A stretch of 35,863 nt of DNA from Pseudomonadota bacterium (GCA_023435725.1 JAEYRD010000230.1:1-35863); one strand, 5' to 3'. Positions 24,279-32,403 are shown, counted from the stretch's first letter. Made by a program: numbers and translations. The notes: generated from the sequence alone by a model not told the origin.

Positions 24279-25262
24279 TTAAGTTGCCGGCTTGAGCACC
24301 GGGGTCCACTTCGCGATCTCGTTCTTGACGAGGGTCGCCAGCGCCTCCGGCGTCCTGTCGGCAGAGCCCGGAATGACGCTGCCGAGCTCGAGCAGACGCT
24401 TGCGCACGTTCTCGTCGTCGAGCGCCTTGATCGCGGCGGCGTTCAGGCTCGCCACGATCGCCGGCGAAGTTCCCTTCGGCGCGAACATGGCATTCCAGGC
24501 CTGGGCCTGGAATGCAGGCAGGCCGGCTTCCGCCGTGGTCGGCACGTTCGGCAGCGACGGGTTGCGCTCCGGCGTTGCGATCGCATAGGCCTTGATGGTG
24601 CCGGCATTGATCTGCGGCACGGCGTTGACGATCTGGTCGCACATGTAGTCGACCTGTCCTGCCACCAGCGCGTTCATCGCAGGTCCCGTGCCGTTGAAGG
24701 GCACACCGACCGGCTTGATGTCGAGGATCGAGTGCAACAGCTCGCAAGACACATGCGAGACCGAGCCGACGCCGGCATGCGCCGCGTTCACCTTCTCGGC
24801 ATTGGCCTTCACGTAAGCGACGAACTCCTTCAGGTCCTTCGGCGGGAAATCCTTGCGCGCCAGGATCAGGATCGGCGTGCCCGCGAGCAGCGCGATCGGC
24901 TCAAAATCCTTTTCGGGGTGATAGGCGAGCTTCGGGTAGAGCGGCACCGATGCAGCGTGCGTGCCCATATGCCCGGTAATCAGCGTATAGCCGTCATTGG
25001 CAGCGCGCGCGGCGCGCGTGGTTGCGGTGGTGCCGCCGGCGCCGACCACGTTCTCGATGATGATGCTCTGTCCGAGGGTCTGCGCCATATGCGCGGTGAC
25101 GATGCGCGAGATCACGTCGGTCGGACCGCCGGCCGCGAACGGCACGATCATGGTGATACTGCGCGTCGGATAGGTCTGCGCCTCCGCCGGTGCGACAAAG
25201 GAACACAGCGATGCGAGCACTGCTGCACATGCGCCTGTGGCAAGCGCGCGAATAGAAGTCAT
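24279..25262 (-). CDS. Tripartite tricarboxylate transporter substrate-binding protein (TctC/Bug family)
   Basis: A 327-residue exported protein: signal peptide to about residue 28 (VAPAEAQ), then YPTRSITMIVPFAAGGPTD, the Bug-family opening with the ligand-binding loop. Later come VVGAGGTTATTRAARA and VPFNGTGPAMNALVAGQVD. Bug proteins bind carboxylates or similar small molecules and deliver them to TctA/TctB. The ATG at 25262 was chosen because the signal peptide begins there; a longer frame would run through the hairpin at 25286-25313. It follows tctB and tctA on the same strand. Confidence 0.93.
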   Translation of the reverse strand: MTSIRALATGACAAVLASLCSFVAPAEAQTYPTRSITMIVPFAAGGPTDVISRIVTAHMAQTLGQSIIIENVVGAGGTTATTRAARAANDGYTLITGHMGTHAASVPLYPKLAYHPEKDFEPIALLAGTPILILARKDFPPKDLKEFVAYVKANAEKVNAAHAGVGSVSHVSCELLHSILDIKPVGVPFNGTGPAMNALVAGQVDYMCDQIVNAVPQINAGTIKAYAIATPERNPSLPNVPTTAEAGLPAFQAQAWNAMFAPKGTSPAIVASLNAAAIKALDDENVRKRLLELGSVIPGSADRTPEALATLVKNEIAKWTPVLKPAT

Positions 25263-25285
25263 CTCGATCCCCCGGGACACAAACA

Positions 25286-25313
25286 AAAATGCCGGCCATA
25301 CGGCCGGCATTTT
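25286..25313. terminator. Strong hairpin between tctA and the binding-protein gene (bidirectional terminator-like)
   Basis: Perfect 12-base-pair stem AAAATGCCGGCC / GGCCGGCATTTT with an ATAC loop and T tracts on either strand. On the minus strand it lies after the tctA stop (25384) and only about 24 bases before the tctC start codon. It may cut or thin transcription into tctC, or protect an mRNA end. Confidence 0.7.
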
Positions 25314-25383
25314 CATTTCACGAAGCCGTCACGTGAGTCGATTCGACTTCCGAATGCGGCGCGCCGACGCAGGCGCGGCGCGA

Positions 25384-26901
25384 TCAGTTCTCGGACTCGG
25401 TGAACACCTCGTCGCGCTTGGCGCGCAGCGCGGGCAGGACCGTGAGGATCAAAAGACCCGCCGCGATCACGAGCAGCACCGCCGACAGCGGACGCGTCAG
25501 GAACACGCTCCAGTCGCCGCGCGAGATCAGCAGCGCGCGGCGCAGGTTCTCTTCCATCAGCGGTCCCAGCACCATGCCGAGCAGCAGCGGCGCAGGCTCG
25601 AAATCGTGCTTGATCAGCCAGTAGCCGACGAGGCCGAAGACGCCGGCGAGGATGACGTCGACAGGCGCGTTGTTCACCGAGTAGATGCCGATCGCGCAGA
25701 AGATCACGATCGAGGGGAACATCAGCCGGTAAGGAACGCGCAGGAGCCGCACCCAGATGCCTACCAGCGGCAGGTTGATGATGATCAGCATCAGGTTGCC
25801 GATCCACATCGAGGCGATCATGCCCCAGACGAGGTCGGGCTGTTTCTGCATCACCTGCGGACCCGGCACGATGCCATGAATGGTCATCGCGCCGACCATC
25901 AGCGCCATCACCGCGTTCGGCGGAATGCCGAGCGTCAGTAGCGGGATGAAGGAGGTCTGCGCCGCGGCGTTGTTGGCGCTCTCCGGCGCTGCCACGCCCT
26001 CGATCGCACCGCGGCCGAACCGCGACGGGTTCTTGGCGATCTTCTTCTCGAGCGTATAGGCCGCGAACGACGCGATGACCGCACCGCCGCCCGGGAGGAT
26101 GCCGAGGATGGAGCCGAGCACGGTGCCGCGCAGGATCGGCGGCGTCGAGTCGATCAGATCCTTTCTGGTCGGCATCAGGCCGGTGATCTTCTGCTGCACG
26201 AGGTCGCGATTCATCTCGGCGCCGGCGTCGAGATTGCGGATGATCTCGGCAAAGCCGAACACACCCATCGCCACCGTCGCAAAGCCGAGACCGTCGGCCA
26301 GTTCCGGAATGTTGAACGCCATGCGCGAGGCGCCGGTCTCGATGTCCGAACCGACCATCGACAACAGCAGGCCGAACACGATCATCGCGATCGCCTTCAG
26401 CACCGAGCCCTTGGCCAGCACGACCGCGAAGATCAGGCCGAGCACCATCAGCGAGAAATACTCGGCCGGGCCGAACGCCAGCGCGAGCTTGGTCAGCGGC
26501 GCGCCGAGCACTGCGATGAGTATGGTCGCAACGCAGCCGGCGAAGAACGAACCGATCGCCGCGATCGCCAGCGCCGGACCGGCACGGCCCTGCTTGGCCA
26601 TCTGGTGGCCGTCGATGGCAGTGACAACCGATGTCGCTTCGCCCGGAATATTGACCAGGATCGAGGTGGTCGAGCCGCCATACTGGGCGCCGTAATAGAT
26701 GCCGGCGAGCATGATCAGCGCGCCGACCGGCGGCAGTCCGAAGGTGATCGGCAGCAGCATCGCGACGGTCGCGATGGTGCCGATGCCCGGCAGCACGCCG
26801 ACCAGCGTTCCGACGAGGGCGCCGATCAGGCACATCAGGAGATTGATCGGAGAGAAGGCGACGGCAAAACCGTGAGCGAGGTTGGCAAAGAGCTCCATCA
26901 C
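25384..26901 (-). CDS. Tripartite tricarboxylate transporter large membrane subunit (TctA family)
   Basis: A 505-residue protein with about 10-12 membrane segments. Recognisable are NLLMCLIGALVGTLVGVLPGIG near the N-terminus, the conserved GIYYGAQYGGSTTSILVNIPGE (residues about 68-89) and a second related element GVAAPESANNAAAQTSFIPLLTLGIPP. These loops belong to the transport core. The ATG at 26901 is four bases after the tctB stop. The substrate class is carboxylates; which one is set by the binding protein. Confidence 0.95.
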   Translation of the reverse strand: MMELFANLAHGFAVAFSPINLLMCLIGALVGTLVGVLPGIGTIATVAMLLPITFGLPPVGALIMLAGIYYGAQYGGSTTSILVNIPGEATSVVTAIDGHQMAKQGRAGPALAIAAIGSFFAGCVATILIAVLGAPLTKLALAFGPAEYFSLMVLGLIFAVVLAKGSVLKAIAMIVFGLLLSMVGSDIETGASRMAFNIPELADGLGFATVAMGVFGFAEIIRNLDAGAEMNRDLVQQKITGLMPTRKDLIDSTPPILRGTVLGSILGILPGGGAVIASFAAYTLEKKIAKNPSRFGRGAIEGVAAPESANNAAAQTSFIPLLTLGIPPNAVMALMVGAMTIHGIVPGPQVMQKQPDLVWGMIASMWIGNLMLIIINLPLVGIWVRLLRVPYRLMFPSIVIFCAIGIYSVNNAPVDVILAGVFGLVGYWLIKHDFEPAPLLLGMVLGPLMEENLRRALLISRGDWSVFLTRPLSAVLLVIAAGLLILTVLPALRAKRDEVFTESEN

Positions 26902-26905
26902 ACCC

Positions 26906-27667
26906 TCACTGGACCAGGAAACGTGGGAACATCGGCATCGGCAGCCCGAGCACGTAGGGGAATAGTACGGCGCAACCGAGCGTCAGGCAGGCGCCGACGA
27001 CAGCGGCCTCCAGCCAACGCGTCTCATGCGATCCTGTCGCCGCGATCATGAAGCTCACGAAGGCGGAGACCACTAGGCCGAGCGGCCGGATCGCCAGCGC
27101 GAAAAACAGGATCGCGACCATCACGAACAGCGGTCCGCGCCAGGAGTAATGCGCAAGCGCCGGCCCTTCGGCCAGAAGGCCCGTCAATGCAATGCCTGCA
27201 GACAGAGCCACCAAAAGCCCGCCGAACATGCGCGGCGCCGTACCGGCGCCGAAGGAGAAGCCGCGCATGCCCTGCAAATCGCTCGACGCCCACAGCGCGA
27301 ACAGCGCCAGCGCCATGAGAATGATGCCGCCGACATAGTCCTGCGCCGACCTGATCGTCATGAACAGCGTCACGATCGCCACCGCGAACAGCGGATAGGA
27401 ATAGATCAGCGCCAGCAGCACATCGGATGACGCCTTCTTGGTGTCACCGCCGATCGCTCCGATCAGCGCGCCGGGAGCGCCCGCGATCAGAGCGCTGGCG
27501 TGGCTGATCACGACGGTGGCCGGGCCGCGGCCTGCGCCCCAGCCAAAAATCGTCCCTATCGACCAGATGAATTCGAAAATCTGCGGCGCAATCGCCAGCA
27601 GGCAAAAGCCGAGCGCCACCGATGTGTTTCGGATGGCCGTCGCTGAGTGGCCCATCGTATCGGCCAT
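26906..27667 (-). CDS. Tripartite tricarboxylate transporter small membrane subunit (TctB family) with N-terminal extension
   Basis: A 253-residue membrane protein. The C-terminal ~150 residues (from DYVGGIILMALALFALW) fit the four-segment TctB family. The first ~105 residues, with perhaps two to three extra hydrophobic segments (TSVALGFCLLAIAPQIFEFI, and LALIYSYPLFAVAIVTLF), are not part of the usual ~150-residue TctB. The ATG at 27667 has GGAGGAGA upstream. It is the first gene of the tctB-tctA-tctC group. The extension could be a further carrier element or a folding aid; no function is recognised. Confidence 0.85.
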   Translation of the reverse strand: MADTMGHSATAIRNTSVALGFCLLAIAPQIFEFIWSIGTIFGWGAGRGPATVVISHASALIAGAPGALIGAIGGDTKKASSDVLLALIYSYPLFAVAIVTLFMTIRSAQDYVGGIILMALALFALWASSDLQGMRGFSFGAGTAPRMFGGLLVALSAGIALTGLLAEGPALAHYSWRGPLFVMVAILFFALAIRPLGLVVSAFVSFMIAATGSHETRWLEAAVVGACLTLGCAVLFPYVLGLPMPMFPRFLVQ

Positions 27668-27761
27668 GCATGTCTCCTCCGCGACCCGCAAGTCACGAGC
27701 ACTGTTGTTCTAATCGGCTGGAAATGGATCCCCCGCCCGGATCACTGCCTAGCGATTTTCA

Positions 27762-28292
27762 TCACACAATGCCAGCGAAACCCAACAGGCCCCCGGCCAG
27801 CAGGAGCCACAAGGGATTGATGCGCGAGACGGATGCGATCACTGCAACCAGCGCGGTCAGAAGCAGTGCAGCAATGGTGCGATCGGTCGACTGTGCCAGG
27901 ATCAGGGCGCTGGCTGCCATCAATCCGATCGAGAGTGGAACCAGTGCAGCCTGAATCAGTCCAGGCCAGCGCGATTGGCTAGGCCGGTACAGGAGCCGGC
28001 TGACATAATAGGCAAGCAGCGCCGTCGGCAGGCACATCGCCAGCGTCGCCGCCAACGCGCCGGGAATGCCGGCGACGGCATAGCCGATTAACGTAACGAT
28101 AAGCACGTTTGGACCTGGCGAGAGTTGTGCGATCGCGTAAGCGTCGGCGAACTGCTTATCGGTCATCCAGTGATGCACATCGACCGCGATACGATGCATC
28201 TCCGGCACCGCCGCCGCGGCGCCCCCGACCGCGAACAGCGACATTAGACCGAAGGTGGAGATCAGCGCCCATATCGGGCTTTCGCTGTTCAT
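27762..28292 (-). CDS. Chromate transporter family protein, short form (second of a pair)
   Basis: A 176-residue membrane protein covering one CHR domain. The family pattern FAVGGAAAAVPEMHRIAVD...HHWMTDKQFADAYAIAQLSPGPNVLIVTLIGY can be recognised by MTDKQF and QLSPGPN. Full-length ChrA has two such domains in one chain; here they are on two genes. It overlaps its partner by four bases (ATGA), so the two probably form a heterodimer. The family moves chromate or sulfate; the real substrate is unknown. Confidence 0.88.
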   Translation of the reverse strand: MNSESPIWALISTFGLMSLFAVGGAAAAVPEMHRIAVDVHHWMTDKQFADAYAIAQLSPGPNVLIVTLIGYAVAGIPGALAATLAMCLPTALLAYYVSRLLYRPSQSRWPGLIQAALVPLSIGLMAASALILAQSTDRTIAALLLTALVAVIASVSRINPLWLLLAGGLLGFAGIV

Positions 28293-28906
28293 GCTGCTAC
28301 CTTCCGCCGCACCATGAAGGTGACGCCGATGCTGAGGGGGATCGCGACCAGCAACACCGCCTGGAGCGGCAGGCGGAGCACACCGATGGCAACGAACACG
28401 CCGAGCATCTGGATGAGCACGACGACATCCATCCGCTTGAGCAGCGGCGTCATCATCCGGAACACCACCGCGATCAGCAGGCCCACCGCAGCACAGGAGA
28501 TGCCCGCGAGGATGCGGCGCAGCACCTCCACATCGCCGAACCGGGCGTAGATGATCGCAAGCAGCGTCATGATCAGCGTCGGCGGCAGCAACAGCCCCGT
28601 GAACGCGGCGACGCCACCGGCGATCCCGCGCAGCCGCGAACCGAACACCATCGACAGATTGACGATGTTCGGCCCTGGCAGGAAATGGCAGAGCGCAAAA
28701 GTCTCGTTGAACTCCTCTGCCGTCATCCAGCGGTGCTGGTCGACGATGGCGTGCCGGGCAAACACCAGAACCCCGCCGAAACCGGCCAGCGACATCCTGG
28801 CGAAGGCCAGGAACAGCGCGAGCAGGCCGGGCGGAGAGGCGTGGGCGGCGTGGACATCCGGCACTTGATCTGGCTCTTGGACGGCCGGTGCTGAATCCGT
28901 GGACAT
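28289..28906 (-). CDS. Chromate transporter family protein, short form (first of a pair)
   Basis: A 205-residue protein with a ~25-residue Pro/Ala-rich cytoplasmic start, followed by one CHR domain: FARMSLAGFGGVLVFARHAIVDQHRWMTAEEFNETFALCHFLPGPNIVNLS, marked by FGG, MTAEEF and LPGPN. It is paired with the gene at 27762. The start codon at 28906 is preceded by AAGGTCC. Short CHR pairs are known from other bacteria, where both genes are needed for chromate resistance. That role here is inferred from the family. Confidence 0.9.
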   Translation of the reverse strand: MSTDSAPAVQEPDQVPDVHAAHASPPGLLALFLAFARMSLAGFGGVLVFARHAIVDQHRWMTAEEFNETFALCHFLPGPNIVNLSMVFGSRLRGIAGGVAAFTGLLLPPTLIMTLLAIIYARFGDVEVLRRILAGISCAAVGLLIAVVFRMMTPLLKRMDVVVLIQMLGVFVAIGVLRLPLQAVLLVAIPLSIGVTFMVRRKVAA

Positions 28907-29039
28907 GTCAGGACCTTAGAACGCCGGCTGCCGCGCGGCCAAGATCACATCGGAGCACGCCCGGAACCTATCCAAAGGGAACCGTGGGATCGTCGCGCGA
29001 AACCTCTGTTTTTTGAAACCTTTGCCCCCTATATTGGGA

Positions 29040-29380
29040 GTGCCGGTTCGCCGGCTATGGAAATAAACGGTCGTCGCAATAAACCATTCGGACCCGGGGG
29101 CGGTACCCGGCGCCTCCACCAAAGCTCATCGACCAGCGGGCCCCGGCCCGCCCCAGGAGCTGAGTTTTGGCGGGGGCGAAATAGGATCGACGAGGGCGTA
29201 AAGGGCGTGCTTTTTCCCGGTATTGTTCCGCCGTTATCGGGCTACTGCAATAGTTGCCAACGACAACTTTGCTCCGGTTGCTCAGGCTGCGTAACGCAGT
29301 TTGAAAGACCACTTTAAAGTCCTAGCGGGTTAAGCTCCGCTAGGCGGGGTTCGGAGGCACCTGGCAACAGAAGCCTCCAC
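29040..29380 (+). ncRNA. ssrA: Transfer-messenger RNA (tmRNA), circularly permuted two-piece form
   Basis: This RNA rescues stalled ribosomes and tags their products for degradation. The acceptor piece comes first and ends in CGCCTCCACCA (29111-29121), with the CCA encoded. A removed spacer of about 50 bases follows, then the coding piece starting GGGGGCGAAATAGG (29172); GGGGGCG pairs with CGCCTCC to form the acceptor stem. The tag frame follows TAGTT: GCC at 29256 to TAA at 29294, giving ANDNFAPVAQAA. Stem-loops CCTAGCGG...CCGCTAGG and GGAGGC...GCCTCC (29353-29378) close the 3' part. This permuted order is typical of alphaproteobacteria. The outer ends are approximate. Confidence 0.93.
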
Positions 29381-29497
29381 TTGCCTTTTAATTCCTTCCC
29401 GGCGGGGACTCCTGCCGACCCGTCAGGCGCGGTATCATCGCCGCTTGGGGCGAGTCGGGCCGGCAGGGCCCAACTCCTGGATTGCAACAGGACCACC

Positions 29498-30010
29498 ATG
29501 GCGACCGATCATATCCGATACGATGTGCTGGCCCGCGACGCGCTGCGCGGCGTGCTGCGGAAGGTGCTGACCGATGCCGCGTCCCATGGCCTGCCGGGCG
29601 AACATCATTTCTTCATCACCTTCGTGTCGAAGGCCGAGGGCGTGAAGCTGTCGCCGCGCCTGCTCGCGCAATATCCGGAAGAGATGACGATCATCCTCCA
29701 GCACCAGTTCTGGGATCTGACCGTGCTCGAGGACCGCTTTGAGGTGGGCCTGTCCTTCGGCGGCATACCGGAGCGGCTGGTGGTGCCGTTCAGCGCCATC
29801 AAGAGCTTCCTCGATCCGTCCGTGAAGTTCGGCCTCCAGTTCGACACCTCCGATGTTGCCGAGGTCGCGCCCGAGGCTCTGCCGGCCGCGCCGTCGGCCG
29901 TAGCGGTGCCCGCGCCTGCCGCCGAGGCGGCCGAGGCCGCGGAAGAGCCGCCCCCGCCGAACCAGGGCGGCGCCGAAGTCGTACGGCTCGATCGTTTCCG
30001 CAAGAAATGA
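29498..30010 (+). CDS. sspB: ClpXP adaptor protein SspB (alpha type)
   Basis: A 170-residue adaptor that binds the ssrA tag and hands tagged proteins to ClpXP. The SspB fold covers about residues 1-115 (HHFFITFVSKAEGVKLSPRLLAQYPEEMTIILQHQFWDLTV, recognised by HHFFITF and LQHQFWDL). An Ala/Pro/Glu-rich flexible linker leads to a C-terminal ClpX-binding tail, VVRLDRFRKK. The ATG at 29498 has AGGA eight bases upstream. It lies just downstream of ssrA, whose tag its product recognises; such a link is suggestive of coordinated control. Confidence 0.95.
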   Translation: MATDHIRYDVLARDALRGVLRKVLTDAASHGLPGEHHFFITFVSKAEGVKLSPRLLAQYPEEMTIILQHQFWDLTVLEDRFEVGLSFGGIPERLVVPFSAIKSFLDPSVKFGLQFDTSDVAEVAPEALPAAPSAVAVPAPAAEAAEAAEEPPPPNQGGAEVVRLDRFRKK

Positions 30011-30111
30011 TCTAGGTTGGGCGCGAGACCGTCGCGCCCGGCCAAACTGCCTATATAGAGGAGCACGTGAAAAGGCCGTGCGGCGTTTCGCGCGGCAGAA
30101 TGGATGTGCTC

Positions 30112-31572
30112 ATGGCCAAGACTACTTCCTCAAAGTCTGCTTCCTCAAAGTCCGCCCGCTCAAAGACTGCCCGCTCCTCGCCCCCTGCCACCCGCATCGA
30201 GACCGATAGTTTTGGTCCCATCGAGGTCCCCTCCGATCGCTATTGGGGAGCGCAGACCGAGCGCTCGCGCCAGAATTTCCGCATCGGCACAGATCGCATG
30301 CCGATCTCGCTCGTGCATGCGCTCGGCATCGTCAAGCTCGCTGCGGCGCAGTCCAACCGCGAGCTCGGCCTGCTCGACCAGCGCCGCGCCAATGCCATCA
30401 TCCGCGCCGCGCGCGAGGTGATCGAGGGCAAGCTGGACGATCATTTTCCGCTGGTGGTGTGGCAGACCGGCTCCGGCACGCAGACCAACATGAACCTCAA
30501 CGAGGTGATCGCCAACCGGGCCAATGAACTGCTCGGCGGCGAGCTCGGCGCCAAGAAGCCGGTGCATCCCAACGACCACGTCAACATGAGCCAGTCGTCG
30601 AACGACTCGTTCCCGACCGCGATGCACATCGCGGCCGCGAGCCGCATCACCACCGATCTCGTCCCTGCCCTCGGCGAACTGCTCCGCGCCCTGCGCAAGA
30701 AAGAGAGGGAGTTCGCCAAGATCGTCAAGATCGGCCGCACCCACACGCAGGATGCGACGCCCCTGACGCTCGGCCAGGAATTTTCCGGATACGCTGCGCA
30801 GGTCGAGAGCGGGATCGCCCGGCTGAAGGTCGCCGTGAAGGATCTCTATCCGCTGGCGCAGGGCGGCACCGCCGTCGGCACCGGCCTCAACTCGAAGCCG
30901 CGCTTTGCAAGATTGTTCGCAAAGCACGTTGCCGCGATTACCAAACTCCCCTTCACCAGCGCCGCCAACAAATTCGAGGCCCTGGCTTCGAACGACGCCT
31001 ATGTGCTGGCGCACGGCGCCATCAATTCGGTCGCGACCGGCCTGTTCAAGATCGCCAATGACATCCGCCTGCTCGGATCCGGCCCGCGCTCGGGCCTGGG
31101 CGAATTGATCCTGCCGGAGAACGAGCCGGGCTCCTCGATCATGCCGGGCAAGGTCAATCCGACGCAGTGCGAGGCAATGACGATGGTGTGCTGCCAGGTG
31201 TTCGGCAATCACACCGCGATCACGGTGGCCGGCAGCCAGGGCCATTTCGAGCTGAACGTCTACAAGCCCGTGCTCGCCTACAACATGCTGCACTCGATCC
31301 GCCTGATGGCCGATGCCGCGCGCTCCTTCACCGACCATTGCGTCAGCGGCATCCGCGCCGACGAAAAGCGCATCAAGGAGCTCATGGAGCGTTCGTTGAT
31401 GTTGGTGACCGCGCTGGCGCCCAAGATCGGCTACGACAATGCGGCCAAGGTGGCCAAGACGGCACATGCCAATGGCACGACGCTGAAGGAGGAGGCGCTG
31501 CGGCTCGGCTTCGTCTCGGCGGATGAATTTGACCGCCTGGTCCGCCCCGAGAAGATGACCAGCCCGGGATAA
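30112..31572 (+). CDS. fumC: Fumarate hydratase class II
   Basis: The enzyme interconverts fumarate and malate in the TCA cycle (iron-independent class). The signature GSSIMPGKVNPTQCEAM (around residues 340-360) and SSNDSFPTAMHIA are clear, together with the substrate-binding TGSGTQTNMN. From ATG 30112 it has 486 residues, about 20 more than E. coli FumC. The extra N-terminus is a low-complexity Ser/Lys/Arg tail encoded by a 15-base tandem repeat. Alternative starts ATG 30100 and GTG 30067 are in frame; GAGGAG precedes GTG 30067 by only three bases. It begins about 100 bases after sspB. Confidence 0.95.
   Translation: MAKTTSSKSASSKSARSKTARSSPPATRIETDSFGPIEVPSDRYWGAQTERSRQNFRIGTDRMPISLVHALGIVKLAAAQSNRELGLLDQRRANAIIRAAREVIEGKLDDHFPLVVWQTGSGTQTNMNLNEVIANRANELLGGELGAKKPVHPNDHVNMSQSSNDSFPTAMHIAAASRITTDLVPALGELLRALRKKEREFAKIVKIGRTHTQDATPLTLGQEFSGYAAQVESGIARLKVAVKDLYPLAQGGTAVGTGLNSKPRFARLFAKHVAAITKLPFTSAANKFEALASNDAYVLAHGAINSVATGLFKIANDIRLLGSGPRSGLGELILPENEPGSSIMPGKVNPTQCEAMTMVCCQVFGNHTAITVAGSQGHFELNVYKPVLAYNMLHSIRLMADAARSFTDHCVSGIRADEKRIKELMERSLMLVTALAPKIGYDNAAKVAKTAHANGTTLKEEALRLGFVSADEFDRLVRPEKMTSPG
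30127..30171 (+). repeat. Tandem 15-base repeat in the 5' end of fumC
   Basis: Three in-frame units, TCCTCAAAGTCTGCT, TCCTCAAAGTCCGCC and CGCTCAAAGACTGCC, encode SSKSA, SSKSA and RSKTA. The units differ by a few bases. Slippage in this tract would alter only the N-terminal tail. Confidence 0.85.
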
Positions 31573-31650
31573 GATTCCGAATTCCGACGGCCCATCCGTA
31601 ATGTTACGGAAGTCCCAACTCGCAAAAATATGCGGTTTTGAGGGCGGGAT

Positions 31651-31664
31651 TTGATTACCGTCAA
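31651..31664 (+). promoter_or_regulatory. FixK/FNR-like box upstream of the DUF4169 gene
   Basis: TTGATTACCGTCAA fits TTGA-N6-TCAA; against TTGAT-N4-ATCAA it has one mismatch. It lies 188 bases before the DUF4169 start. No good -10 element is seen at the expected place, so it may be a chance match. Confidence 0.35.
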
Positions 31665-31851
31665 TGTTGCGGCAGGGCGGCGTGTTACGCAGCCTTCTCG
31701 CCTCGACAGGGCGAGATTCATCGTTTGATGGCCCGAGAGGCCGATTGACGAGGACGAGCGAATGGCGATCAAGTCTTGCGGGGCGCAACGCGGCACCCTG
31801 TTTCTGGAAATTTCATCCTGCCCGAGGAGGATCGGATGATGGAGACGCGGC

Positions 31852-32040
31852 ATGGGGAACGTCATCAACCTGAATCGTTTCAGGAAGCGCGCCGAGCGGG
31901 AAGCCTCGGCGAAGCAGGCGGACGCCAACCGGACGAAGTTCGGTCGCACGAAGGCGGAACGGTCGGCGGAGGAGACGCGCGCGGACAAGGCGAAGGCGCA
32001 TCTGGACCAGCATCAGATCGATCGCGAGGATCAGCCATGA
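31852..32040 (+). CDS. DUF4169 family small protein
   Basis: A 62-residue, very basic and acidic-rich, Cys-free protein: MGNVINLNRFRKRAEREASA at the start, FGRTKAERSAEETRADKAKA in the middle and LDQHQIDRE at the end. These match the DUF4169 pattern. It is predicted to be mostly helical and soluble. GGAG precedes the ATG by seven bases. It overlaps the next gene by ATGA. The function is unknown; this pair is conserved in alphaproteobacteria near fumC. Confidence 0.85.
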   Translation: MGNVINLNRFRKRAEREASAKQADANRTKFGRTKAERSAEETRADKAKAHLDQHQIDREDQP

Positions 32041-32288
32041 AGTCGCCCGTCGTGAAGCGCTCGATCGTCGTCGCCGGTCACAAGACCAGCGTCAGCCTGG
32101 AAGAGGCGTTCTGGAACGGCATGAAGGAGATCTCGGGCCTGCGCAATATGACGCTGTCCGAGCTCGTCGGCGAGATCGACGGCGCCCGCCAGCAGGGCAA
32201 TTTGTCCTCGGCGATCCGCCTGTTCGTCCTCGATTACTTCAAGAGCCGCGCCATGGCTGTCCAGCCGGAAAAGGTCCCGGCCCAGTAA
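32037..32288 (+). CDS. Ribbon-helix-helix domain protein (RHH_4 / COG4321 type)
   Basis: An 83-residue protein. The strand-helix-helix pattern is VVKRSIVVAGHKTSVSLEEAFWNGMKEISGLRNMTLSELVGEI, seen in the KRSIVVAGHKTSVSLE strand and TLSELV helix start. It is likely a dimeric DNA-binding protein of the Arc/MetJ fold. The start overlaps the DUF4169 stop by four bases. The two genes form one unit; whether the small DUF4169 protein modulates this regulator is unknown, and no toxin is encoded alongside. Confidence 0.85.
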   Translation: MKSPVVKRSIVVAGHKTSVSLEEAFWNGMKEISGLRNMTLSELVGEIDGARQQGNLSSAIRLFVLDYFKSRAMAVQPEKVPAQ

Positions 32289-32327
32289 GCGCCGGGGCAT
32301 CGCCCCGACGCGCCCCGGCCACTGCAC

Positions 32328-32344
32328 TTTAAAATAGCTCTAAG
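32328..32344. promoter_or_regulatory. Irr-box (iron control element)-like dyad upstream of feoA
   Basis: TTTAAAATAGCTCTAAG agrees with the rhizobial iron control element TTTAGAACNNTTCTAAG at 12 of 15 defined bases. It sits inside a longer dyad GCAC-TTTA...TAAG-GTGC (32324-32348). It lies 60 bases before the feoA start. Control by Irr (or Fur) is likely but untested. Confidence 0.5.
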
Positions 32345-32403
32345 GTGCAGCTTCGGCGAGCAGGCGCGCTTGACCTCCATGCCCGGCGTTGAAAATACAG
32401 GGC

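Noticed and set aside
30160..31788. Long minus-strand open frame (542 codons) across fumC
   Set aside because: It is antisense to a well-conserved enzyme and shows no family motif.
31762..31839. 25-codon frame starting MAIKSCGAQ before the DUF4169 gene
   Set aside because: No ribosome site of note and no known family; could be a leader peptide but nothing supports it.
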